Shown one piece after another: positions 49,207 to 58,556 of a stretch of 64,000 nucleotides of DNA. Numbering within the stretch: the first letter of the stretch is position 1; each line of letters starts with the position of its first letter. The stretch comes from Pseudohongiella spirulinae (GTDB lineage Bacteria; Pseudomonadota; Gammaproteobacteria; Pseudomonadales; Pseudohongiellaceae). The notes beneath the pieces are model-generated. The model made no database searches and had not been told where the DNA came from. It was given only the letters and a program-made list of their open reading frames with translations. The translations under genes were made by a program, and so were the position numbers. The stretch lies in contig NZ_CP013189.1 in the NCBI RefSeq assembly GCF_001444425.1, positions 2,294,001 to 2,358,000 of the forward strand. The letters run 5' to 3'.

Positions 49207-49884
49207 TTAAGCGCTCATGGCCCGTATCCGATAACCCTGCCCACGAACCGTTTCGATTGGCTGCAGGGTCTGATCCGGGTCAAGCTTCTGGCGCAGGCGT
49301 CTGATAAACACTTCCAGGACGTTGCTGTCTCTATCGTAATCCTGCGCATACAGGTGCTCGGTCAACTCGGTTTTGGAAATCACCTGGTCAGGATGCAACA
49401 TCAGATATTCCAGGGTTCTATATTCAAAGGCAGTCAGATCAACTTCACGCTCGCCAACACAGACCCGCTTGGCTGCCGTATCAAGGCTCACCGGGCCAGC
49501 GTTAATGACCGGACTGGCGAAACCGGCGGCTCGACGCATCAGGGCATTGAGGCGCGCCTGGATTTCTTCAATACGATAGGGTTTGACCACATAGTCATCG
49601 GCTCCGGCGTCCAGGCCGGCCACCTTGTCCTGCCAATCGCCGCGGGCGGTGAGAATCAGCACCGGATACTGTTGTCCCGCCTCACGGAGTTTGCGAATAA
49701 TGCTGATACCATCCACTTCTGGCAAGCCGAGATCAATGATGGCAGCATCAAAATCATTTTCCAGAGCCAGGAACAGGCCTGTTTTACCGTCGGCCGCATC
49801 ATCAACGACAAAGCCTGCCCGCTCCAGCCCCATTTTCAACTGCTGACGCAGGAGACTGGCATCCTCAACCAACAATATACGCAT
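49207..49884 (-). CDS. PhoP-like OmpR-family response regulator
   Basis: 225 residues: a receiver with phospho-acceptor Asp51 (AAIIDLGLPEVDG), Lys in DDYVVKPYRIEEI, and a winged-helix output domain (LTAFEYRTLEYLMLHPDQVI, SNVLEVFIRRLRQKL). It is cognate to the downstream kinase. The PepSY and glycine-zipper genes upstream on the same strand form the likely four-gene operon. Confidence 0.88.
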   Translation of the reverse strand: MRILLVEDASLLRQQLKMGLERAGFVVDDAADGKTGLFLALENDFDAAIIDLGLPEVDGISIIRKLREAGQQYPVLILTARGDWQDKVAGLDAGADDYVVKPYRIEEIQARLNALMRRAAGFASPVINAGPVSLDTAAKRVCVGEREVDLTAFEYRTLEYLMLHPDQVISKTELTEHLYAQDYDRDSNVLEVFIRRLRQKLDPDQTLQPIETVRGQGYRIRAMSA

Positions 49885-49890
49885 GACGGC

Positions 49891-50223
49891 TCACTCCCTG
49901 CTGACCACACCCGTGGCCTTGTCCACATAAACGGTGTAGATATTGCCTTCATTATCCAGCCGCACCCGAAAGCGGATACGATCTCCCTGACGCACTTCAT
50001 TGATGCTGATGACTTCACCAGGAAAACGTGCCCGCACCCGGTCTAGCGCCTGGCGCTGGTTGACCGGCCCAACGGCTTGCTGTTGCTCAGCCGTTTGAGC
50101 CGGAGGCGGGGTTGGTTGCGCACTCAGATCGCCAGCCATAAACAGGGTCATGGCAAGCACAACCATGCTCAGCAAGCCTGGTAAACCGGCTCGGCGCGTC
50201 AGTTCAGAACCTGATAATGTCAC
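49891..50223 (-). CDS. periplasmic PepSY-domain protein
   Basis: 110 residues from GTG 50223, with CGGAGA eight bases upstream. This start gives a signal peptide (about 34 residues, cleaved near LSAQ), while the open frame to 50304 buries it. A Pro/Gln linker is followed by one PepSY domain (ALDRVRARFPGEVISINEV, then FRVRLDNEGNIYTVYVDKAT). Such proteins often sit next to PhoPQ-like systems as periplasmic inhibitors or sensors. Confidence 0.75.
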   Translation of the reverse strand: MTLSGSELTRRAGLPGLLSMVVLAMTLFMAGDLSAQPTPPPAQTAEQQQAVGPVNQRQALDRVRARFPGEVISINEVRQGDRIRFRVRLDNEGNIYTVYVDKATGVVSRE

Positions 50224-50307
50224 AAGAAAAGTCTCCGAAATTAATACTGCTGAGCCTTGTGACACCAACACAAATCGCCGGACAGCCGGTTGGCCATCCA
50301 TCACGAT

Positions 50308-50856
50308 TTACAATACTGGCACCACATCAACACGCAGACGAATGCGCTCACCCGGATCGCGATCGGTGTGCACCGTGTACTCTTCGCCGTTGAAGAGGTA
50401 ACGAACCTGGTAACCGGTTAACCGTTCTTCATCCCGGTAATGATTTACCACTTCGCAATGCTGAACAGTCTGATAACGGACCGGCTCCGGCCTGTTGTTG
50501 GCGGACACTATATCACGCCCCACAGAATGGCCCAAAACAGCACCGACAACCGTGCCAACACGTTGGCTGGATTTATTATTTCCCAATGCATTGCCGATCG
50601 CACCGCCTACAATCGTGCTGATCAGCACGGGTGTGCGGCTATCAGAGCGGTGTGCATCTTTCATCCGAATCTGTTCGTTCCAGCACTCTTCCCGAGGCTC
50701 GGAGACAGTAACTGCCTCGTATATTGGCCGGGTCTCAATGACATCAGCAAACACATAATGCGGCTGGGCGTTGGCCAGAGCCGAACTGAGCAGCAAAGCG
50801 GAACCGCTCAATGCGGCCACCAATAAACCCGCGCGTTTGTCGTTATTGCGTCGCAT
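50308..50856 (-). CDS. glycine-zipper 2TM outer-membrane-associated protein
   Basis: 182 residues with a signal peptide (GLLVAALSGSALLLSSALAN) and a central glycine zipper (STIVGGAIGNALGNNKSSQR, then VVGAVLGHSVG) of the Rickettsia 17-kDa antigen type. A C-terminal beta segment follows (ERLTGYQVRYLFNGEEYTVH). These small proteins associate with the outer membrane and envelope-stress regulons. It opens the probable operon with the PepSY gene and two-component pair. Confidence 0.8.
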   Translation of the reverse strand: MRRNNDKRAGLLVAALSGSALLLSSALANAQPHYVFADVIETRPIYEAVTVSEPREECWNEQIRMKDAHRSDSRTPVLISTIVGGAIGNALGNNKSSQRVGTVVGAVLGHSVGRDIVSANNRPEPVRYQTVQHCEVVNHYRDEERLTGYQVRYLFNGEEYTVHTDRDPGERIRLRVDVVPVL

Positions 50857-51062
50857 GACTCACCTCCTTCTGTTGTGAACAGTTGCAGAATATCGCTGCG
50901 GAGCTGAATAGAGACTGAACGGAAAGTCAGCTCTGCTTGTCGAGCCAGTTGTTTGCATCCTTGCCGGTTGCGGTTACAATCGTCCGGTCGCAAGACTTAA
51001 TAAAAACGATAATTTACACAAAGCCGGACCCCAGATCCGGCGTGACACCCAAGAGAGAGCAC

Positions 51063-51488
51063 ATGTTCCGCAACACTTTGATACCTGCCCTGATCACCAC
51101 AGTGGTCGGCCTGGCCATTATTTACCTGTTTACCAATCCCACTGTCGACAGCCAGTTTGCCATCACGGCCATTGTCCTGTTGGCAGCCACTGCCGTCAGC
51201 GCCAACCTGGCCACCAGGGCGGGCTCTGCCAACAAGAAAAAAACTGCACGTCGCCATTCACGACCCGCCAGCAACACGCCACGCGAGCAGGGCAATGTTA
51301 AATGGTTCAATGCCAGCAAAGGTTTCGGTTTTATTACCCGCGACAGCGGCGATGACGTTTTTGTTCACTTCCGCTCAATTCGTGGTGAAGGCCATCGGGT
51401 ATTAAAGGATGGCCAACGCGTCGAATTTTCCGTCAGTCAGGGCGAAAAAGGCCTGCAGGCGGACGATGTTGCATCCATCCCGGGTTGA
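51063..51488 (+). CDS. membrane-anchored cold-shock-domain protein
   Basis: 141 residues from ATG 51063, with GAGAGAG upstream. It has two N-terminal membrane helices ([15 protein letters not shown] and [19 protein letters not shown]), a basic linker ([11 protein letters not shown]) and a complete CspA-type cold-shock domain ([28 protein letters not shown]). The RNP1 and RNP2 nucleic-acid-binding motifs are both intact. The layout suggests membrane-tethered RNA binding. Orphan position next to slyX. Confidence 0.82.
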   Translation: MFRNTLIPALITTVVGLAIIYLFTNPTVDSQFAITAIVLLAATAVSANLATRAGSANKKKTARRHSRPASNTPREQGNVKWFNASKGFGFITRDSGDDVFVHFRSIRGEGHRVLKDGQRVEFSVSQGEKGLQADDVASIPG

Positions 51489-51533
51489 TCCACCGGGCGA
51501 AAGCTATCGATTTCGTTAATCAGATTTCGTTAA

Positions 51534-51791
51534 TCAATAGTGCGGCGGTTTTTCGTCCGCCGCCGCCCCTTCAGCGCGAGTCGCCTGCCAATCAAGAATC
51601 TCCACAAGTTTTTCACGATGGAGCAGCAACTCTCTCTCCAGCGCATCTATCTGCTGTTGTTGGCGAGAGATCACGTCATTCAAAGCGATAAGACTGTCTT
51701 CCTGAAACGCGATGCGCGATTGCAGATCTATAAGCTGTTCGTCGCTGAGCATCTCCACCTCTTTTGTGTTAGCTATGTGTTCCTGTGTCAT
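51534..51791 (-). CDS. slyX: SlyX family coiled-coil protein
   Basis: 85 residues of long amphipathic helix (IDLQSRIAFQEDSLIALNDV, ISRQQQQIDALERELLL) ending in the SlyX C-terminal signature KPPHY. Function in E. coli is unknown. It is convergent with the cold-shock-domain gene, with a 45-bp gap. Confidence 0.85.
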   Translation of the reverse strand: MTQEHIANTKEVEMLSDEQLIDLQSRIAFQEDSLIALNDVISRQQQQIDALERELLLHREKLVEILDWQATRAEGAAADEKPPHY

Positions 51792-51932
51792 GTTAGCGCG
51801 TGACGCCAGGCTGTGACAGCGTCGGTTTCATTTTAAACGCGCAACCGTGTAAGATTAATAAGTCATATCGTGTCTTTTGACTTGTGGCAAAGACGTCATT
51901 ACTTAGTTATGAGCATTCAGGATCCGTAGTTT

Positions 51933-53111
51933 ATGCGAGACATTTCCGAAAACAGCAGCGTAAAAGAAAACGCCCCCGTTAACTGGACAAACATGTTGCT
52001 GTTCAGCCTGACACCCCTTTTTGCCCTGACCCTGGTGCCGTGGTACGGCTTTACCTACGGTTATTCAGTTTACGACTGGACCGTCTTTGTCCTGATGATG
52101 GGATTCTGCGGCATCTCCATCACGGCCGGTTATCATCGCCTGTGGTCACACAAAGCTTACAAGGCGCACCCTGTGTTGCGCTTCATTTTCGCTCTGGGCG
52201 GTGCCTGCGCCCTGCAGAATGATGTGTTTAACTGGGCATCCGATCATCGCCGCCACCACGCATTTGTTGATAACAACGACCGTGATCCATATTCTGCCGG
52301 CCGTGGCTTCTGGTTTTCGCACATCGGCTGGATAGTTCGCAATTATGAAAGCGGCAAGCAGGACTTTTCCAACATCAAGGATCTGCAACGCGACCCCATC
52401 CTTTGCTGGCAACACAAGCATTACCTGACGCTGGTTCTGGTCATGAATATCGCGCTGCCGGCCCTGCTCGGCTATCTGGGCGGCAGCATTATGGCCGGCC
52501 TGCTGCTGGCCGGCCTGTTGCGACTGGTTCTCAGCCAGCACGTAACCTATCTTATCAACTCACTGGCGCACATGTGGGGTCAGCAACCATACAGCGACAA
52601 GAGTTCCGCCCGGGACAACACAGTGCTGGCTTTTCTGACATACGGAGAGGGATACCACAACTACCATCATACCTTCCAGTGGGACTATCGCAATGGCATC
52701 CGCTGGTGGCATTTTGACCCGACCAAGTGGCTGATTCGCAGTTGCGAATGGCTTGGCCTGACCAGCGATCTGAAACGGGTATCCCCGCTAACCATTGAAA
52801 CGGCTCGCCTGGAAATGCAGTACCGCCACGCAAGCGAGAAATGCAATGCGCTGGCCAATGCCGAAAAATGGCGCAGCAAGCTGGAAGAGGAGTACCAGCA
52901 ACTGAAGGCCACGCTGGACTTATGGGCCATGCATCGCCAGCAGTGGTACGAGGCCAAAACCACCCAATTGCAGGATCAACTGCATGAAAAATGGGATCAG
53001 CTGGCGTTGCGAGACAGCTACCGCGAGGTGCGTTACAAGCTTAAATTGCAGCGACAACGCTGGCAGGAATTGATGCAGGGTTTCTCCAACCTGCAACAGA
53101 ACGCCGCCTGA
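51933..53111 (+). CDS. acyl-CoA/fatty acid desaturase (delta-9 type) with C-terminal coiled coil
   Basis: 392 residues. Membrane di-iron desaturase with all three His boxes: HRLWSHKAY, HRRHHAFVD and YHNYHHTF, plus hydrophobic segments at about 25-75 and 160-190. It introduces a cis double bond in saturated acyl chains, adjusting membrane fluidity. After about residue 290 a long charged helix (EEEYQQLKATLDLWAMHRQQ) forms a predicted coiled coil not part of the catalytic fold. Confidence 0.9.
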   Translation: MRDISENSSVKENAPVNWTNMLLFSLTPLFALTLVPWYGFTYGYSVYDWTVFVLMMGFCGISITAGYHRLWSHKAYKAHPVLRFIFALGGACALQNDVFNWASDHRRHHAFVDNNDRDPYSAGRGFWFSHIGWIVRNYESGKQDFSNIKDLQRDPILCWQHKHYLTLVLVMNIALPALLGYLGGSIMAGLLLAGLLRLVLSQHVTYLINSLAHMWGQQPYSDKSSARDNTVLAFLTYGEGYHNYHHTFQWDYRNGIRWWHFDPTKWLIRSCEWLGLTSDLKRVSPLTIETARLEMQYRHASEKCNALANAEKWRSKLEEEYQQLKATLDLWAMHRQQWYEAKTTQLQDQLHEKWDQLALRDSYREVRYKLKLQRQRWQELMQGFSNLQQNAA

Positions 53112-53141
53112 AGCCACTGATAAATGACCGGACTCCCCAAG

Positions 53142-53669
53142 ATGAAGAATACGACAGCGCTTCTGCAACGCATCATGGTTTTCTGCCTGCTGGCTGTGCC
53201 CGCCTCGCTGGCCGCGTCCACCGTGCCGCAAGGAGAACCCGCGCCGGACTTCCAGCTGCCGGGCGTACGCTCATCAGACGCGGCCATTACCTTGAGTGAA
53301 CTCCGTGGCAAGGTTGTTTATGTCGACTTCTGGGCGTCCTGGTGCCTGCCCTGTCTCCGATCACTGCCGCAGATCAATACACTGTACGAGCAGTATCGGG
53401 AGCAAGGCTTTGAGGTGGTGGCTATCACTATTGACGACCCGATAGAAGACGCGCATGAGTTCCTCGAAGATCTGGAAGTCCCTCTTGCTTATCACGTTGT
53501 GGCAGACCAGACAGCCGAGGTAATGGATCTCTATGGAGTGGCTGGTATGCCGACCTCATTTCTGATTGACCGAGAGGGGATCGTTCGCAAGGTACATCTG
53601 GGATTTCGCGAGGGTGATACCGATCTGCTTGAAGAGGCGCTGCGAGCCATTCTGGCGGAGTCCGACTGA
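53142..53669 (+). CDS. TlpA/ResA-like periplasmic thioredoxin
   Basis: About 175 residues with a signal peptide (QRIMVFCLLAVPASLAAST) and a thioredoxin fold with active site WASWCLPCLRSLP and the cis-Pro in GVAGMPTSFLID. Such proteins reduce periplasmic disulfides, often for cytochrome c or cupredoxin maturation. ATG 53142 was chosen over 53124 for the signal peptide; neither has a clear ribosome-binding site. It begins about 30 bp after the desaturase stop. Confidence 0.8.
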   Translation: MKNTTALLQRIMVFCLLAVPASLAASTVPQGEPAPDFQLPGVRSSDAAITLSELRGKVVYVDFWASWCLPCLRSLPQINTLYEQYREQGFEVVAITIDDPIEDAHEFLEDLEVPLAYHVVADQTAEVMDLYGVAGMPTSFLIDREGIVRKVHLGFREGDTDLLEEALRAILAESD

Positions 53670-53695
53670 CAGCAGCACCTGAAACCGGGCATTAG

Positions 53696-54709
53696 TCAGG
53701 GATACAGTCTCAAAGTCGGCTCATCCAGTGCTGCCATCTGTTCGCGTAATTCAAGGATGTGTTCGGACCAATAACGCTCAGTATTAAACCACGGGAAGCT
53801 CATTGGAAATGCAGGATCCGACCAGCGCCTGGCCAGCCATGCACTGTAGTGCATCATACGCAGGGTGCGCAGCGATTCAATCAACGCCAGCTGCCGGGCA
53901 TCAAACTCCGCAAATTCCTCATAACCCTCTATTATTTCCAACAACTGGGCCTGCTGCTGATCACGTTCACCGGACAACATCATCCACAGATCCTGCACGG
54001 CAGGCCCACTCAGCGCGTCATCAAAGTCCACAAAAAATGGCCGATCCTCGCGCCACAGCACATTGCCCGGATGGCAGTCACCGTGCAGCCGGATAGTATG
54101 CAGAGCATCAGATGCGCGCTCAAAAATGTGCTGCATGCGAGCGATCAGATCCTTGCTGAGCGTCTCGTAAGCCGGGATCAGCGAGGCGGGTAAAAATTTG
54201 TGGGACAGTAAAAATTCTCGACTGTCTATCGCATAACGCTCAATGCTCAGCGCCGGGCGAAACCTGAAAGCTGATTGCGCACCCACCAGGTGGACACGTC
54301 CCAGGAAACGCCCCATCACCAGCAGGTTATCGGGATTATCCAGCTCCGGCGCGCGTCCGGCGAGGCGCGGAAACAGGGCCAATGCAAACCTTTGCCCCTG
54401 ACAGTCAACATGGTGCAGAGTGCGTCCATTTATGGTCATCGGCGGCACCACCGGTATGTCCAGGTCTGCCAGCTCTGCAGAAAACGCATGCTCTTCCAGA
54501 ATCTGGTCATCACTCCAGCGCCCGGGCCGGTAAAATTTGGCGACTAAAAATTCACCGCTGGCCATGCCAATCTGATAGACACGATTCTCATAGCTGTTCA
54601 AGGCAAACACCCGGGCGCTGGTTTCCAGCCCCAGCGCTTCAATGGCATCCAGAACCTGATCCGGCCCCAGTACCGCATAGGGGTGGGCCTGAGTCGCGGG
54701 AGTCATCAT
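53696..54709 (-). CDS. srkA: stress response kinase A (YihE/SrkA)
   Basis: About 337 residues of aminoglycoside-phosphotransferase-fold kinase with YihE signatures: ALNSYENRVYQIG, FLVAKFYRPGRWSDDQI, the catalytic loop IRLHGDCHPGNVLW and FVDFDDALSGPAVQDLWMM. SrkA is a Ser/Thr kinase that counters stress-linked cell death, often near dsbA in other genomes. Start near 54709 chosen by the AAAGG site; the frame runs to 54784. Confidence 0.9.
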   Translation of the reverse strand: MMTPATQAHPYAVLGPDQVLDAIEALGLETSARVFALNSYENRVYQIGMASGEFLVAKFYRPGRWSDDQILEEHAFSAELADLDIPVVPPMTINGRTLHHVDCQGQRFALALFPRLAGRAPELDNPDNLLVMGRFLGRVHLVGAQSAFRFRPALSIERYAIDSREFLLSHKFLPASLIPAYETLSKDLIARMQHIFERASDALHTIRLHGDCHPGNVLWREDRPFFVDFDDALSGPAVQDLWMMLSGERDQQQAQLLEIIEGYEEFAEFDARQLALIESLRTLRMMHYSAWLARRWSDPAFPMSFPWFNTERYWSEHILELREQMAALDEPTLRLYP

Positions 54710-54808
54710 AAGCTGCTGCCTTTGGATCGAGTTTGGCGCGAGTATACTGTAAAATACCGCCCCGCACCCTGAATTCAACAGCATCCGTTAAAGGAGTCAG
54801 ACCCCAGC

Positions 54809-56098
54809 ATGACTAACGCAGCCGACCGCCGACAGGCACTTTTGGCAGAGTACGAAAACATCAAGAGCCGACAACTCAACCTTGACCTGACCCGTGGCAA
54901 ACCAGCCACTGCGCAGCTGGATCTGAGCAACGCCCTGGATGGCATCCTGAACGGTGACTACCGCTGTGCTGACGGCACAGACGCGCGCAATTATGGCGGT
55001 GGCCTGGGCATCCCCGAGGCTCGCCAGTTTGCTGCCGACTATCTGGAAACACACCCTTCTCAGGTGATGGTCGGTGGCAACAGTTCTCTGCAGATCATGT
55101 ATCAGTACGTCGCCAACGCCATGCTTAATGGCCTGCAAGGCGCTGAATCGGCCTGGCAGAACGAGGCAAAAGGTTCGGAGCGTATCAAGTTCTTATGCCC
55201 TGCCCCCGGCTACGACCGACATTTCTCGATCTGTGAAGCATTAAATATCGAAATGATCCCTGTACGCATGAATGAGCAGGGACCGAATATGGATGAAGTC
55301 GAACAACTGTTAAGTCAGGACCCGCTGATCAAAGGCATCTGGTGTGTGCCCAAGTATGCCAACCCTAACGGCGTGGTCTATGCTGATGAGGTGGTTGATC
55401 GTTTTGCCCGCCTGGGTACAATCGCTGGCGCCAATTTCCGCATTATGTGGGACAACGCCTATGCCGAACATCACCTGAGTGATGAGCCGCCACAGTTGGC
55501 CAATCTGTTGGAGTTAAGCGATAAATACGGCACGCTGGATAACGCCATCGTGATCGGATCCACCTCCAAAATCACCTTTGCGGGTGCTGGCATGGCATTT
55601 GTTGCTTCGTCAGAAGCGAACATTAAACAGTTTGCTGAATACCTGGGCATCTCTACCATCGGCCCAGACAAGGTTAACCAGCTCCGGCATGTCCGCTTCC
55701 TGAAAGACATGACTGGCCTGCGGGCACTGATGCAGGAACATCGCAAAATCCTGCAACCCAAGTTTGAGTTGGTGCTAAAACACTTGCGGGAGGGCTTGAG
55801 CGGAAAAACCATCAACAACAAAGCTCTGGGTTCCTGGACTGAACCGGCTGGTGGTTACTTCATCCTGTTCGATACGCAGCCGGGCCTGGCAGGTCGGGTA
55901 GTTGAACTGTGCGCAGCGGCAGGCGTCAAACTGACACCGGCCGGCTCCACCTGGCCTTACAAGAAAGATCCGGCGAATACCAACATCCGCCTGGCTCCAT
56001 CATTCCCAAGTCTGAAAGAGATTGATGAAGCCATGCAGGTATTTGTACTGTGTGTCGAGCTGGCCACACTGGAAGCCAGCGAGAGCGCTGGCAACTAG
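54809..56098 (+). CDS. aminotransferase class I/II, aspartate aminotransferase Ic-like
   Basis: 429 residues with PLP lysine region IGSTSKITFAGAGMAF, substrate Arg region near the C-terminus (NTNIRLAPSFPS), and IMWDNAYAEHHL. The pattern fits the aspartate aminotransferase subgroup (type Ic, as in Corynebacterium AspT), distant from E. coli AspC. The substrate is inferred. Its stop overlaps the convergent secreted-protein gene by four bases. Confidence 0.85.
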   Translation: MTNAADRRQALLAEYENIKSRQLNLDLTRGKPATAQLDLSNALDGILNGDYRCADGTDARNYGGGLGIPEARQFAADYLETHPSQVMVGGNSSLQIMYQYVANAMLNGLQGAESAWQNEAKGSERIKFLCPAPGYDRHFSICEALNIEMIPVRMNEQGPNMDEVEQLLSQDPLIKGIWCVPKYANPNGVVYADEVVDRFARLGTIAGANFRIMWDNAYAEHHLSDEPPQLANLLELSDKYGTLDNAIVIGSTSKITFAGAGMAFVASSEANIKQFAEYLGISTIGPDKVNQLRHVRFLKDMTGLRALMQEHRKILQPKFELVLKHLREGLSGKTINNKALGSWTEPAGGYFILFDTQPGLAGRVVELCAAAGVKLTPAGSTWPYKKDPANTNIRLAPSFPSLKEIDEAMQVFVLCVELATLEASESAGN

Positions 56099-56565
56099 CG
56101 GGAACGCTGGCGAACGGTCACGCTGTGTCGCTCCGCGCGACGGTAGCTTTTGCTGTCGCGCCCATGGTGGTTGTATTTCACTTTCTCGCGGTGGCGGTCC
56201 GATGACCAGCTGCCGCGTGTTGGCTTCCGATAACCATGGTAACTCTGCGAAGGCCGGGCCCACAGGGCGTGACCGGAATAGCTGTCATACTTGCCGTGGC
56301 CACGGTAACTGTTACCTTTGCGATGCTTGTAACTGCGATAGCCATAGTCCTTGCCTTTGCTGGCATAAGCGTAGTGATCGCCGCGCTTCACATAGCGAAT
56401 ACTTTGACTGTCGACCGAGTGAATAACAACCAGGGGTTTACTGACGGTGTGGTAAATTCTGACGCTGGTGTAGCTGTCTGCAAAAGTCGGACTGACCGCC
56501 AACACGCAGGCCACGGCCAATATCGCGCCAATGGATAATCGCCTTGTCATTGCTGTTATGTTCAT
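56095..56565 (-). CDS. secreted basic His/Tyr/Ser/Arg-rich protein, unknown
   Basis: 156 residues with a signal peptide (RRLSIGAILAVACVLAVSPT, then FADS) and AGGAGG eight bases before ATG. The mature part starts with a folded-looking segment (YTSVRIYHTVSKPLVVIHSV) and continues as low-complexity sequence rich in His, Tyr, Ser, Gly, Arg and Lys (GYRSYKHRKGNSYRGHGKYD). It might bind metal or polyanions, but no family was recognised. Confidence 0.6.
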   Translation of the reverse strand: MNITAMTRRLSIGAILAVACVLAVSPTFADSYTSVRIYHTVSKPLVVIHSVDSQSIRYVKRGDHYAYASKGKDYGYRSYKHRKGNSYRGHGKYDSYSGHALWARPSQSYHGYRKPTRGSWSSDRHREKVKYNHHGRDSKSYRRAERHSVTVRQRSR

Positions 56566-56677
56566 CTGTGCTTCCTCCTGACCTTGTATCCTGAGCCCGC
56601 ATCTGCGGACCCAGGTTCAGTTGTAGCGGAAGCAGCCTGAACGTTTGCTTAACGTCAGCCCGAATCGGGCATGAATC

Positions 56678-57010
56678 TCAGCTCTCGCTGCCTGAGCGAT
56701 TGCCAAAGTTGGGCATGGGAAAGGGCATGATGTTGTCGCCACTGGAAATTTTGGCAATCCCGGTTTTTTCAACCTCATCAATTCTGATAATGGCCTGCAG
56801 CGGGATAAAACTGCGCTTCACATCCTGAAACTCAGTTTTCAGTTTTTCCTCGCCCGGATCAACAACAACCTGGCTACGCTCATCAAACAGAAACTCTTCC
56901 ACTTCTATAAAACCATACAGCTCGCTCTGATAGACCTGGCGGGCAAAAATTTCATACACCTTGCCCTTGTTCAGAAAGGTGATGCGATAGATTTCCTGAC
57001 GACTGGCCAT
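56678..57010 (-). CDS. DUF1820 family protein
   Basis: 110 residues with the family start YRITFLNKGKVYEIFARQVY, then GFIEVEEFLFDERSQVVVDP and FIPLQAIIRIDEVEKTGIAK. It is conserved in gammaproteobacteria and often lies next to miaB, as here (divergent, 140-bp gap). Function unknown. Confidence 0.85.
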   Translation of the reverse strand: MASRQEIYRITFLNKGKVYEIFARQVYQSELYGFIEVEEFLFDERSQVVVDPGEEKLKTEFQDVKRSFIPLQAIIRIDEVEKTGIAKISSGDNIMPFPMPNFGNRSGSES

Positions 57011-57150
57011 AGGTTTCTCTTGAGAAGGTCATTCAGTGGGTGTATCCGATAAAGCGGCGTATTGTAGCGCAAAGCCTGCCGGCAGATACAGCATCTCCAT
57101 AAATTAGCTGATATAATCCTCCTCTTTCGATAATTTTCTGTGTTTCTGCT

Positions 57151-58497
57151 ATGACAACCAAGCAATCGACGGCCCCCGCCCGTAAAAAAGTGTACATCAA
57201 GACCCACGGCTGCCAGATGAATGAATATGATTCATCGCGCATGCTGGATCTGCTGCGTGAGACTGAGGGCGCCGATGTTGTCGACAACCCGGAAGAAGCC
57301 GACATCTTGCTGCTGAATACCTGCTCCATCCGCGAAAAAGCGCAGGAGAAGGTTTTTTCCCAGCTCGGCCGCTGGAAGTCCCTGAAAGATGCACGGCCCG
57401 ACATCAAGATTGCGGTAGGCGGTTGCGTGGCCAGTCAGGAAGGCGAGGCCATCGGCAAGCGCGCCCCTTATGTCGATGTGGTGTTCGGTCCCCAGACACT
57501 GCACAAGTTACCCGGCATGCTGAAAAGCTCCGCCAAGGGACTGCCGCTGGTCGATATTACCTTCCCGGAAATAGAGAAATTTGATCGTCTGCCCGAGCCC
57601 AGCGTATCGGGTTGCCAGGCCTTCCTGACCATTATGGAAGGTTGCAGCAAGTATTGTTCGTTCTGCGTCGTTCCCTACACCCGGGGTGAGGAAGTCAGTC
57701 GGCCATTGGACGATGTCCTTGCTGAAGCCGCTCACCTGGCATCGCAAGGCGTGCGGGAGATCAACCTGTTAGGCCAGAACGTCAACGCCTATCGGGGCAT
57801 CAGCCACGACGGGCAGCTTGTTGATCTGGCCACCCTGATTACCTATCTCGCGGCACTCGACGGTATTGACAGGATTCGTTTTACCACCTCTCACCCGACA
57901 GAGTTCAACGGCAATCTGATCGAGGTCTATCGACATGTTCCTGAATTGGTCAGCCACCTGCACTTACCCGTGCAAAGTGGCTCCGATCGCATTCTGGCGG
58001 CGATGAAGCGCGGACATACTGCGCTGGAGTACAAATCGCTCATCCGCAAGCTTAAAGCCATTCGACCGGATATCAGCATGTCATCAGATTTTATTGTCGG
58101 ATTTCCGGGAGAGACACACAAAGATTTTGAAGACACCATGAACCTGATTATTGAAGTTGGTTTTGATACCTCCTTCAGCTTCATCTACAGTCCACGCCCC
58201 GGCACACCCGCATCGGATCTGCCAGACAACACCAGCGAGCAGGAGAAAAAACACCGCCTGACCGTGCTGCAGGCACAGATCAATCAACAGGCGGCAGCCA
58301 TCAGTCGGGCTATGGTGGGCAGCACGCAACGGATCCTGGTCACCGGCGAGTCAAAACGGGGGCTCAACAGCCTGCAAGGACGCACGGAAAATAATCGCGT
58401 GGTCAATTTCAGCTGTGATGACCCGGAACTGGTCGGAAACTTTGTTGAAGTTAAAATTGTGGAAGCGTACCCTAACTCTCTGGCAGGCGAGCTTTAA
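57151..58497 (+). CDS. miaB: tRNA (N6-isopentenyl adenosine(37)-C2)-methylthiotransferase
   Basis: 448 residues: the N-terminal UPF0004 domain with three cysteines for the auxiliary cluster ([30 protein letters not shown]), the radical-SAM motif CSKYCSFC in the TIM barrel, and a C-terminal TRAM domain. MiaB adds methylthio to i6A37 of tRNAs decoding UNN codons. It opens the miaB-phoH-ybeY-corC-leuS-lptE-holA series. Confidence 0.97.
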   Translation: MTTKQSTAPARKKVYIKTHGCQMNEYDSSRMLDLLRETEGADVVDNPEEADILLLNTCSIREKAQEKVFSQLGRWKSLKDARPDIKIAVGGCVASQEGEAIGKRAPYVDVVFGPQTLHKLPGMLKSSAKGLPLVDITFPEIEKFDRLPEPSVSGCQAFLTIMEGCSKYCSFCVVPYTRGEEVSRPLDDVLAEAAHLASQGVREINLLGQNVNAYRGISHDGQLVDLATLITYLAALDGIDRIRFTTSHPTEFNGNLIEVYRHVPELVSHLHLPVQSGSDRILAAMKRGHTALEYKSLIRKLKAIRPDISMSSDFIVGFPGETHKDFEDTMNLIIEVGFDTSFSFIYSPRPGTPASDLPDNTSEQEKKHRLTVLQAQINQQAAAISRAMVGSTQRILVTGESKRGLNSLQGRTENNRVVNFSCDDPELVGNFVEVKIVEAYPNSLAGEL

Positions 58498-58556
58498 CTT
58501 GCTCTATACTGACTGCGTAATGTCTGTCAATTTCCCGGAGGTTTACCCCCTGCTGC

